NCBI GenBank assembly: GCA_013115125.1
Contig: JABANN010000162.1
Location: 1 to 58,738 of the forward strand
Origin: Perkinsus olseni
Taxonomy: Eukaryota > Perkinsozoa > Perkinsida
Length of the DNA: 58,738 nt
Direction: 5' to 3'
Shown: positions 45,020-54,372 of the stretch, piece by piece
Layout: each line of letters opens with the position of its first letter
How positions within the stretch are numbered: position 1 is the first letter of the stretch
Made by a program: the position numbers and the translations under genes
The notes under the pieces: generated by a model
Told to the model about the DNA's origin: nothing
Seen by the model: only the letters and a program-made list of their open reading frames with translations
Database searches by the model: none

Positions 45020-46271
45020 TTACTGTTACAGTCTATAACAGTAACCGTTAATTAATATCTACAACTTGCAGACGTGAAACCTCCATGGTAGAGGCCTCAC
45101 TTTTGGTGGAAACTCTGACCTCCAAGTTGTGTTTGGAATATTCCCGCAGTCATGTTTCTTGCATGAATGTTTGTGGAGTGTCTTGTGCTACCAGATAACT
45201 CGGGACGAGGATCTCTTATGATGAATGCATGGAGTAAGATCAAAGGTGAAGATCGATCCGAGTCAAAAGTTGAGGTTGGGGGCGCCCTCTACCTTCAGGA
45301 GAGAGCTAGTGGATCATACCAAATTAGTATTGCAGCTGAGGAAATGTCCGCGTCGCTGCACTAGACAAACACCAATGACGATTTTCTCAAACTCTGTAGG
45401 TTCTCGAATGGATAAACTGAGCCTAACGGGAGACAATTGAGAGCTCATTGAATTCCAGACAAGCATCATCAGTGATCATCAGCAGTGAATCATTGATTCA
45501 TCACGTTATTACTAGTAAGTCTTCCTTTACTACTAGTAATAGGACGAGACGCAGCGGAGAAGCCACTATGTATCAACCTAGCACAACACATGACCGCGTA
45601 ACGGTCATACTATCAACAGTATGACCTCGTAACGGTCATTCTTGCCGTCTCCTGAAGAACGGCCAGATGATGACATCGCCCACTAGGCAGCTACAGGGCC
45701 TCGAGAAGAGCGCGATGCCGTAGTAAACATACGGCGTTTTGCCGCTCCTTCCGCCTGGTGGCTCCAATAATCTCCTCGAATAAAGCTTTGCAACGTCTCT
45801 GTAAGCCTAGCAACGTAGAGCATCGTCCCCACAGGATAATCCTCGTTCTTTAAAAGCGAGGAGAACGAAGCATGAGAAACGAAAGAACGGATGCGAACAA
45901 GTACCCGCTTACGTGAAATATAGTCGTACTTCTTCGGAAGAAATTCTTCCTCACAAACTCTTTATATGAGAAGGTGTTGCAAACTGTTATTAGCTCCTAC
46001 TAGGAGCTCCTAGTCCTAATAGTGATCATATTGAATGTCAATATTCGAGATAGTCATGGTCCCTGAGTCATCAAATATCGCTGTGGAGACTAGCATTACT
46101 CAGCAGCCTTAGAACTGTCAAACGCAATGCAGTATTGCCTATAGGCTTCACTCGATACTGATGCCTCACAAAACTAATAATAATCGGATCATGATTATCA
46201 GACAATAATAATCCGATGCCCATAATACTAATAATAATCCGCTAATTGAGAGCTGAGTGCTCAATGACAAG
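45020..46271. other. Intergenic with palindromes
   Basis: No recognised gene. Tight palindromes include TTCTTC-g-GAAGAA overlapping GGAAGAA-a-TTCTTCC (45930-45950) and AGCTCCTA-c-TAGGAGCT (45992-46008), and GGTCATACT/AGTATGACC also pairs here. Confidence 0.5.
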
Positions 46272-47333
46272 TCAAGCGCGGTAAGGATAGTACTGCTTGA
46301 TATAAGGTTGTCCGTCGTAGTTGACATCGCGGTGGGAGAAGCTCCATCGGTCGAATGCGATGACTTGCAGTGGTAGCAGACGTTGACCATCCGCATGGAT
46401 TTTTGCGACCTCTTCAAGATCAGAAGGACGGCGCAGCGTGTAGCGATCGCCCTCATCGAACAACTCTCTGCTCAATCCCGCCGTGTGTCTCAAGATGTTG
46501 CCTCTCATCTGCTGAGACTGCTCATCACCTTGCACCACTCTCTTTTTTTCGCCGAGCAAAATTTTGCCACCCGTTTGCATGACGTCAATCTGGACCGAAT
46601 TCCATCGCGAATTGGCAATAAAACCAATGACGCTACGATTGGTCGAGCCAGGAAGCGGGAAGAGGCCGTTGAGAGAGAAATTACGGTCGTCGAAATCCTT
46701 GTTCTGTTTGTGGACCATAATAGCGTTCCCTGCTCTCGTCAGCGGTGCCAAGAATACATCAAACCCAAGGGTGCGATTCTCGCACGTGGCCTCTCTCGCT
46801 ATGTAGAGCAAGTCATCGACCACGGTCATGCTCGCCTCCTGTATATTCGTCCAAGCAAAAGTGGGAATTCTAACGGTCTCATCAGTCGTCTTTGACGACA
46901 TGTCGTACTTCCACAACACACCCTCAGAATGTAATAAATACAGCTTGCGCCTGTCCCCGTCATAATAAGCATTATAATTAAGGTGAGGGACTCTCGTCGA
47001 GTCTTTAGAAAAGATAGTCGATACGTATTCAGTAGACGACTCCCGGTCGCCAGCACCAACTTGATACAGCCGAATGCTGTCCTCAACCGTTGAGGTCAGG
47101 TACACATCTCCGCGATCCAGAAACATGAATCCCGACTGAGGGTCAATGGCTGTTGTAATCACTCTTGATATGCAATTTAAAGATATCTCTGGCCTCTTGA
47201 AATAACCCATAATATCACCCATGATACCACCCCTCGTAAGATCATGCCTCGGTTCTCCTTCATGCGAACCATCCCATAGCGATTCGATGACCCTATGACG
47301 AAGTGCCTGGACGTGATGAGGAAGTTGGAACAT
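46272..47333 (-). CDS. 353-residue protein of a lineage-specific family, member 1
   Basis: The frame starts at the ATG of MFQLPHHVQALRHRV (47333), chosen because the paralogue starts with the same motif; frames extend upstream only with non-ATG starts. The protein is 353 residues, intronless and without a signal peptide. Short beta-rich repeats such as AYYDGDRRKLYLL, LWKYDMSSK, VVDDLLYIA, GFDVFLAPL and FDRWSFSH suggest a beta-propeller-like fold. No known catalytic motif is seen and the function is unknown. Confidence 0.75.
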   Translation of the reverse strand: MFQLPHHVQALRHRVIESLWDGSHEGEPRHDLTRGGIMGDIMGYFKRPEISLNCISRVITTAIDPQSGFMFLDRGDVYLTSTVEDSIRLYQVGAGDRESSTEYVSTIFSKDSTRVPHLNYNAYYDGDRRKLYLLHSEGVLWKYDMSSKTTDETVRIPTFAWTNIQEASMTVVDDLLYIAREATCENRTLGFDVFLAPLTRAGNAIMVHKQNKDFDDRNFSLNGLFPLPGSTNRSVIGFIANSRWNSVQIDVMQTGGKILLGEKKRVVQGDEQSQQMRGNILRHTAGLSRELFDEGDRYTLRRPSDLEEVAKIHADGQRLLPLQVIAFDRWSFSHRDVNYDGQPYIKQYYPYRA

Positions 47334-47681
47334 TGCTCGATTCTCTCGGAATGAGAGCGTGACAAACACTGCGTGCAGAGCTAAAGTGGTCCCCAGTCGA
47401 CCCTGGCAACCGGTCCGAGCGGATATGGCATTCCCAAAACATTACTTCTGGTCCAGAATGAGGCGAAGTTGCTCATCCACGCAGTGCTAGTCCGGTTAAC
47501 AGCGCTCAGGAGTTTTTAAATTATCAGACTCAACACAAGTTTCCAAGATAAAAAAATGAACTACAGTACAGAATCCCTATGATAAACCATGAAATCGCTG
47601 AGGTGATAGAACCCCTGGTGTAATAAATCACTGCTGCTGCAGCAGTGCTGCTCAGAAATGCCTTGACTCATGTTCAACTCC

Positions 47682-48743
47682 TTACGAAATAGGGGTGGTA
47701 GCACTGAGAAGGGTAGATTCCAAAAATGCGGTTACTGGATCGGGATTGCTGAAGTACCGGGTACAGCAGAAGGCGAACCGGTCGAATATTACAGGAGAAT
47801 ATGATAGTAAAGGTTCACCCCTGTTCTCAAACGTTGCCACTCTCCCAAGATCACTAGGGCGGCGGAGTACGAAGCGGTCTCCCTCTTTCAGCAACAACAG
47901 CCCCAATCCTAGCGAGTATTTCACTAAATCGCCACTTATTCGTTGAGATTTTACATCTTCGTCCTCTTGTTTTCTACACATCTTAGGGCCGCCCGAAGGA
48001 CCATCCCAAAAATTCAAGTTGTGGATCCGGAACGAATGCCATATCGAATGGGATTTGAAGATGACATTTGCACTCCGAGGCGACCCAGGGATCGCGAAGA
48101 TGCCCGCGACAGACATATCTTCAGCATAGTCGCTGCCAACTGAATGAACACGCTTCACTCCCCCCTTCATAACCGACAACGGCACGGCTAGAACGTCAAA
48201 CCCGATAATCCGGTTTAACTCCGCGGCCTCCGACACCTCGAAGAGCAAGTCATCAATAACAGCCACGAACAGTCTATTCAACCTGGGTGGAGGCCGCGGC
48301 CTAACACGAATAGGCTTTCCTGTCTTATTACTGGCCATGTCGTACTCAACTAATAGACAACCATGCTCATACACCAAATAAAGCTTGCGGGTGTCTCCGT
48401 CGTAAAAACAGGCCCAAACGTTCCCGGTGATAGCATCAGCACAGAGAGTCGATACCCAGATACAACGTCCACCAGGAGTACAAACGCGGTTCAAAGTAAT
48501 GGTTGCTCCGTCTCGGGAAACCTCGTAGATGACGCCACAGTCCATGAACGTGAAGCTATCTAATGCGGGCCGAGTGTGGGTGAGTATTTTCGGCTTAGGG
48601 CAACCCAGAGATAACTCTGACCTGCAATAACCCGTAATATCACTCATCAGATCACGCATCGGTTCTCTCCCGTGCGGACCATCCCATAGCGATTCAATGA
48701 CCCTACAACGGAGGGCCTCGAAGTGATGAGGGAGTTGGAACAT
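47682..48743 (-). CDS. 353-residue protein of a lineage-specific family, member 2
   Basis: Paralogue of 46272-47333 in the same orientation, also exactly 353 residues from MFQLPHHFEALRCRV. Shared anchor phrases, in order, are RVIESLWDG, CFYDGDTRKLYLV, LVEYDMAS, VIDDLLFE, GFDVLAVPL, EGDRFVLRRPSDL and FDRFAF. Identity is moderate, so the duplication is not recent. The open frame continues 77 codons upstream of this ATG, but that segment has no counterpart in member 1. Function is unknown. Confidence 0.75.
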   Translation of the reverse strand: MFQLPHHFEALRCRVIESLWDGPHGREPMRDLMSDITGYCRSELSLGCPKPKILTHTRPALDSFTFMDCGVIYEVSRDGATITLNRVCTPGGRCIWVSTLCADAITGNVWACFYDGDTRKLYLVYEHGCLLVEYDMASNKTGKPIRVRPRPPPRLNRLFVAVIDDLLFEVSEAAELNRIIGFDVLAVPLSVMKGGVKRVHSVGSDYAEDMSVAGIFAIPGSPRSANVIFKSHSIWHSFRIHNLNFWDGPSGGPKMCRKQEDEDVKSQRISGDLVKYSLGLGLLLLKEGDRFVLRRPSDLGRVATFENRGEPLLSYSPVIFDRFAFCCTRYFSNPDPVTAFLESTLLSATTPIS

Positions 48744-49365
48744 TGCTCGACGATCTCGAAAAACTTCAACTGCATACTGACAGTATGATACCGTTGGTAC
48801 AGTAGTAGATCTCCTGAATTTGATAAAGAAGCTGGAAAGGGCTGCGAGGAAAAGGTAGTGGTCGTTGAAGGAACGCTGATCCAATGTACCAGCTGGTGCG
48901 TTCCACACTATTCTGCTGTGGAATCCACAGCAGAATACATGCAAGGAGCCATCATGAATGTCCAGGGTAACCAAAAACCCGAACTGCTATCAAGGCCAAC
49001 CAGATTCTCGAAGATGGTTCCTTGGATTAGAGCCTCTAATTTAGAGGAAATTCCCGTTCGTGTCCGAATTGCGAATTCGGCGAATTCCAACACCTGAGGC
49101 GTTACGCCTCCTATTCAACAAGTGAGGGCGAGCGTGAATTCAACAATGCGATTCTGGTAGCATTTACGAAAGAGGGTATACTTTGAAGAACTATTCCGGA
49201 TGGTAGCGATCGGTGCTCACGTTTGCCCCGGAATTTTCGTCCCGGAAGTAACGGAAATGGTTCGTCAAATTACAAGTGTTGCAAGATTCCAAGTTTCGTC
49301 AAGTGTTGGCAAAATTGGTTTAACAAGTAAAAGTCGGTTTTCTGAGGAAAAGTTGCATGTGCCAA

Positions 49366-49706
49366 TTGTGGTACGGTTGCGTCCTGTGTCCCGAACTTCA
49401 GCCACTGTGGCTAGAATGCTTGATGGTGATAATCCGTGCTTCGTGAGGTTGTTTAAGGTTTGTTATAACAAAACTCGTCGGTGGTGACATTATATTTTGG
49501 CAGTTTACTTTGAATTTTCTTTCATAAATACTTTCAAGTTATGTCAAGTGATCTTTTTCTCAAGCTTCGTACCAGAACTCAGACGATGAGGGTGAGGGTT
49601 GACTCGGAGAAGTTGACTGATATGTGTCAGATCAAGGGCTATATTGAGAAGTCCTGGAGCCAATTGCAGGGTAAACAATACCGTATTTATTACATTGATG
49701 AGTACG
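49366..49706 (+). pseudogene. Truncated PB1-gene copy B
   Basis: The conserved upstream region and the first 55 codons of the PB1 gene are present (ATG at 49541), almost identical to copy A. Similarity then ends abruptly inside the OPCA turn (after YYIDEYG), and the frame runs into unrelated sequence with a stop at 49732. The break is clean, consistent with an incomplete duplication. A truncated PB1 peptide could still be expressed, since the upstream region is intact. Confidence 0.8.
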
Positions 49707-50084
49707 GTGCTTCAAACGTTCATTGGTATTGACCCGCTAGTTGCTTGTTGAAGGTAGGGGACGCCCCCAGTCTCAAGTTTTGACTCTGGTTCAATCTCCA
49801 CCTCTGACCTCCCGCCATGCACAGTGCAAGAAATTCCAAGCACGGCAGCACAGGACAGTTTCATACAAATGTACGTGACTTAGGAAATATCACAGATACC
49901 ACATCAGAATTCGAGTTTCAACCTCAAATGAAGCCTTCACGTCGATAACATTCGATAACTTCATGTTAATAACGCAAGAAGCATCATCATAGGGTGGGAG
50001 AATTATATCCTCGATACATCAAAGTAATAGCAACAAGATAGGTATCTATGGTGTAATATGAAAGAAAATGAATAATAGAATTAC

Positions 50085-51203
50085 TCATGCGGAGAGTTGA
50101 GCTGCTGACTGTTGCTTCTTAGAAGAGTGTCGACTCCTATGAGACCTCCTCGACTTCTTGCTTTGCTGAATCGCCTTCTGCTGTTGGTTGGAAGTGGTGC
50201 GGTCCAGGAAGTTATTGAACACTTTGTCGACGTCTTGCTCAGCATCCTTCAATACACCGACAAGATCCTCGGCAGCGTTCCTGTCTTGAACCATTCCGGA
50301 GTCATCCAACATGTCAATGAACTGCTTAGCAGTATCATCGAGAGCAGGAGTAGTAGCAGGCGCCCTGCCTTCGACCAGGTCGTCGATATGATCAGCGACT
50401 CTCTGAAGGTCGTCAGGAGAGCTCACGAGCCGCCCTACAAGGTCCTCGGCAGCCTTCTTGTTATCGACGAAGCCCATCTTAGTGAGGAGGTCCACCATCA
50501 TGTCGGATGCCTCCTTAGGTGAGGAGACCTGCCTCTCGACGTGGAACTGCTTGGGTGCCTTGTCACCGACCTGCTCGTACCCACTGGCTTCGATCTCACC
50601 AGTAGTGGACGACTCCTTGGGAGCCTTTGTTGCTGACTGCTGCACTTCCTTGGAGGACTTCTTCTCAGAAGCGCCAATCTGCTTAGAAGCAGAGGAAGAT
50701 ACGGCCTTTCGGGAGGTGGCGTCGTCACGAGCTTGAAGGCAGTCAAGAATGGCATTCAAGTCAGAGTCAGCTGCTACCAAACCATCGACGAAATCGTCAG
50801 CGGCATCGAGAGTATCCATGTAGTCCATGTCGTCTAGGAACCGAGCGAGAGTATCGGCAACGTCCACCTGCTGAGCCACCTCCTCAGGGAGCTGACTCGA
50901 GGATAACGGAACCTCTTCACCCTCAGACTGGATGAACAAGTCCAACACGGGGGTACTGTTAGACGAGGAAGAAGCACCTTCTCGCACCGTCGCAATAGCG
51001 TCACCCAAAGACAGGTCGTTGAGAAGGCAAATCTCACCGTACTCATCAATGTAATAAATACGGTATTGTTTATCCTGCAATTGAGTCCAAGTCTTCTCAA
51101 TATAACCCTTGATCTGACAAATATCAGTCAACTTCTCCGAGTCAACCCTCACCCTCATCGTCTGAGTTCTGGTACGAAGCTTGAGAATAAGATCACTTGA
51201 CAT
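50085..51203 (-). CDS. PB1-domain protein with three UBA-like repeats, copy C (inverted)
   Basis: A 372-residue intronless frame nearly identical to copy A but on the other strand. Differences cluster in linkers (for example SSSASKQIGASEKKSSKE) and leave the PB1 domain and the three helical repeats unchanged in pattern. Duplicated sequence runs from about 49973 to 51390, including 5' and 3' flanks matching 43585 to about 45013. Copies B and C lie tail-to-head, 250 bases apart. Confidence 0.87.
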   Translation of the reverse strand: MSSDLILKLRTRTQTMRVRVDSEKLTDICQIKGYIEKTWTQLQDKQYRIYYIDEYGEICLLNDLSLGDAIATVREGASSSSNSTPVLDLFIQSEGEEVPLSSSQLPEEVAQQVDVADTLARFLDDMDYMDTLDAADDFVDGLVAADSDLNAILDCLQARDDATSRKAVSSSASKQIGASEKKSSKEVQQSATKAPKESSTTGEIEASGYEQVGDKAPKQFHVERQVSSPKEASDMMVDLLTKMGFVDNKKAAEDLVGRLVSSPDDLQRVADHIDDLVEGRAPATTPALDDTAKQFIDMLDDSGMVQDRNAAEDLVGVLKDAEQDVDKVFNNFLDRTTSNQQQKAIQQSKKSRRSHRSRHSSKKQQSAAQLSA

Positions 51204-51921
51204 AACTTGAAAGTATTTATGAAAGAAAATTCAAAGTAAACTGCCAAAATATAATGTCACCACCGACGAGTTTTGTTATAACAAACCTTAAACAACCTCA
51301 CGAAGCACGGATTATCACCATCAAGCATTCTAGCCACAGTGGCTGAAGTTCGGGACACAGGACGCAACCGTACCACAATTTGCACAACTTGTCTCGGACG
51401 GGGCCCATCAACTCAAACTAAACTTGCACACCGTCGACGAGTTTTCATACATATTGAATACCATTCAAGAGTCGTACGATATCATAAGCCACAACGACCG
51501 ACCACGATGGTAAAGTATCCCAGCTACAACCGGGCACACGACGGCGGTAGACAGCGCAAGATACCACCCCGACGAGACCCCTTTGTCCCGGTCGAGTTTC
51601 AACCAGGAACTAGCCTATCATTCCTGTAAACTTGACCTTACCTATCGCTCTTCTCCTAAAGAGTATCTGCAGTCGTCTAGCGTCCGGTATTGACCTCGCT
51701 GTTTTCAGCACTCACCACGCACACTGTCGAGACCGTTACTTGAGGTTACCACTTGCGCAGCATTGTGACACTGTGTCGCGGCTTGGAACAGACAGCTAGG
51801 GTACTAGCTCGGCGCATAACGAGTTTATCATCTTCAGGAATTATGTGGTTGAGAGCAGACGACGAGAAGCCAATCTCTTATGTTTAGTTCAAGTTTGATA
51901 GAATTCTTTCATAGTATAATT

Positions 51922-53082
51922 ATGTCATCAACTGCAAGTGTATTGTGCTTCAAGTTGCACTCCGATTCCCAGACTATTCGCGTAAGAGTGGATCCAGAGG
52001 CGTGCCAAACTTATGAGCAGCTCTGTGGTTATGTCGAGAAGGCCTGGCGTGAGCTTCAGTTCCGAGACTATCGTCTATTCTATATGGATGACTGTGGTGA
52101 ATTGTGCCTCCTCAACAACCTCTCTTTATCGGATGCTTTGGCGCTAGCCAAAAAGGCAGGAAAAGGGACTCCTAATGCTGTTCCTGTGATGGATATCTTT
52201 GTCGATGTGCATGGCAGAGAGGCCCCGAGTTTCACTCCTTTGGAACCAGACGCCTTGATGGTAGCTGACTTGCTTGACGAGCTGGGCTATGTCGTCGATC
52301 CACTGTCTGCCTTGCGTTTGGTTGACGGTTTGGAAGCCGCTGATCAGGATATTAACAAAGTAGCCGACTCTTTGAAGACCAGGAAGGCTTCGAAGGCTGA
52401 GAAGAAGGTCCCTGAGAAGGTCGAGGCTTCGAAGGCTGAGAAGAAGGTCCCTGAGAAGGTAGAGGATTCGAAGGCGGTGTCTGAGGACAAGGTATTTGAC
52501 TCTTCGAAGGTTGAGAATTCTGAGACGGTGAAAATGGATAAAAAGTCGGCAGTCGACAAGAAAAACGATGAAGCTGAGAAGCAGGAGCATAAGAAGCCTG
52601 AGGTGACGGTGAACTGTGAGAAGACTGTCCGCCGTTCTGACAGTGAGCCTGAAGTTGTACGCATGCACAAGGAGGTGTCTTCCGAGAAGGAAGCCAGAGA
52701 CACCATGGTCGACTTCTTGAACAAGTCCGGTTTCGTGAAGGGCAAGAAATCCGGTGAGCAGCTCGTGAACAACATGTTCGACGACCTTTCAAGTATGCAG
52801 AAGGTGGCCGATAGGTTGATGGGCTATGAGAAGGCTGACACAAAGAAGAACTCAAAGGAGGTTGAGAACGAGGCCAAGGAGCTCCAAAGCGCAACGGGTG
52901 ACCCCGTAGCAAGAAACTTCGTCGATATGTTGAGCGACTTCGGACTCATTCAGAACAAGGCTGCTGCGAGGGAGCTGGCCAGCGCTCTCATGGCCTCTCA
53001 GGCTGATCTCAAGGACCTTTCGAAACGCTTGGGGTCCAGGAGAACTGATGGCTCGACTGCACACAGGAGCCTATCACACTAA
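51922..53082 (+). CDS. Divergent PB1-domain protein with UBA-like repeats, copy D
   Basis: A 386-residue intronless frame. The ATG at 51922 is preferred over 51880 because it aligns with the other copies (MSSTASVLCFKLHSD). The PB1 domain keeps YRLFYMDDCGELCLLNNLSLSDA. The three helical repeats are recognisable: MVADLLDELGYVVDPLSALRL, TMVDFLNKSGFVKGKKSGEQ, and FVDMLSDFGLIQNKAAAREL. A charged linker contains two tandem copies of KASKAEKKVPEKVE. It is clearly an older paralogue of copies A and C and does not share their upstream region. Confidence 0.85.
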   Translation: MSSTASVLCFKLHSDSQTIRVRVDPEACQTYEQLCGYVEKAWRELQFRDYRLFYMDDCGELCLLNNLSLSDALALAKKAGKGTPNAVPVMDIFVDVHGREAPSFTPLEPDALMVADLLDELGYVVDPLSALRLVDGLEAADQDINKVADSLKTRKASKAEKKVPEKVEASKAEKKVPEKVEDSKAVSEDKVFDSSKVENSETVKMDKKSAVDKKNDEAEKQEHKKPEVTVNCEKTVRRSDSEPEVVRMHKEVSSEKEARDTMVDFLNKSGFVKGKKSGEQLVNNMFDDLSSMQKVADRLMGYEKADTKKNSKEVENEAKELQSATGDPVARNFVDMLSDFGLIQNKAAARELASALMASQADLKDLSKRLGSRRTDGSTAHRSLSH

Positions 53083-53688
53083 CTCCTCTACAAATACTGT
53101 CTTAACCATTATGAGATATATGAATTTAATGAGCTCTGTGAGATACTCTCTGCCTAGATCTTATCTGGCGATTCTTCACTACTGTGTGCATGTTGCGTAT
53201 AGTCATCTTCTTTGGCGGGCTGATCGGGGGTTGACTTACATGGTGTCCGCCTACCCGAGCGAAGACGGGCGGCTAGATCTGCGGAAACTGGCAAGGTGAA
53301 TATAGATAGGTCCTGTCCACGAGGCTCAACCAATGGGTTGATTAGAGAAATCATGGGACGAAGACGCCGCAAGTCCGTCGGAGCCTCAGCTAATCAACCT
53401 TAAGGGGTCTCCTCTCAACATGTCCAAACATATGATACCTATCGAGGGCGTGTGAGGGCAAGGCTTTGTGCTACATCGAACCGCACGGTCGAGGTTGATT
53501 GTGGCAGGAAATGACTCAATCTGAGTGTTAAGAAACATTATTCATCCATCCTTGCGGTCCTAACACCACTATTTCATGCAATACAGCTATCGACTGAATT
53601 CAAGGTTCCTCAGAGAAATAATCGTTCCGACGCCTTTGGCCCTGTCGACCCTCGACGGCTCCCCAACCTAAACAGAACCAACAAACGC
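53083..53688. other. Intergenic, nothing recognised
   Basis: No supported gene or repeat between PB1 copy D and the minus-strand genes to the right. Confidence 0.4.
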
Positions 53689-54218
53689 CTACCAAGTGCC
53701 AGCCAAATCAACTAACGGATCCGAGCTTCTCACATCAATGAGCCTCGGGGGTCGCTGTGTCGCTGCTGTCCACGCGTGACGCTCATCTTGGTCAGTGCGA
53801 GCCGAGGACGGCCATTCCGGATGCACACGCCTCGGTGTAGTAGCAAGATGGTGTAGCCACACCGGGAGTCGTTCAGTGATATCTCCTTCATAGTGGTACG
53901 TCTTACCTGGCCGACCAGCTCGACTCGTCAGGGGGTCTACAGAATGAAACCACCTGTCCCGGTCTCCCGTGCGCTCGAGCCGATCCAATGCGCGCTTGCA
54001 CACTTCATCGTCGTCTTTCGCGGTGTGATGAATGGTCCACCAGCACTCGCAGAATGTCTTTCTTCTGTCATGCGAAGATTCGGCAGCCCAGTCGACGGCA
54101 AACCAGCGCTCGAAGCTTGGAAAACCTTCCTGTAGGAATGGACGCAGCGGAATGGCCGCTGTGCTTCTTTAGAGGGTCTACAGCCATGGACGACCGGTAG
54201 CTCCACTGGAGTGAACAT
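53689..54218 (-). CDS. Small gene of unknown function
   Basis: A strong exon at 54129-53907 encodes an aromatic and acidic stretch (SFERWFAVDWAAE, FCECWWTIHHTAKDDDEV, RDRWFHSVDPLTSR). An acceptor CCTACAG bounds it at its start and a donor GTAAGA follows. A possible first exon with an ATG lies at 54218-54195 and joins in phase. The continuation to about 53689 is unresolved. No family is recognised. It might instead be the last part of the WD40 gene, but a stop at 54373 argues against that. Confidence 0.35.
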
Positions 54219-54372
54219 CTCCGCGTGGACCCTCGAAGCCTCGGAACAGTCACGATGGAGACTTTCCTGTTCCCCGGGCCTCCGAAGGACTAGAAGAGCT
54301 TCACGACGCCGCGCACTAACAACAGCTTGATGAATGAGGCGACTCCAAAGACTAGCGATATGCAGCAACCGC

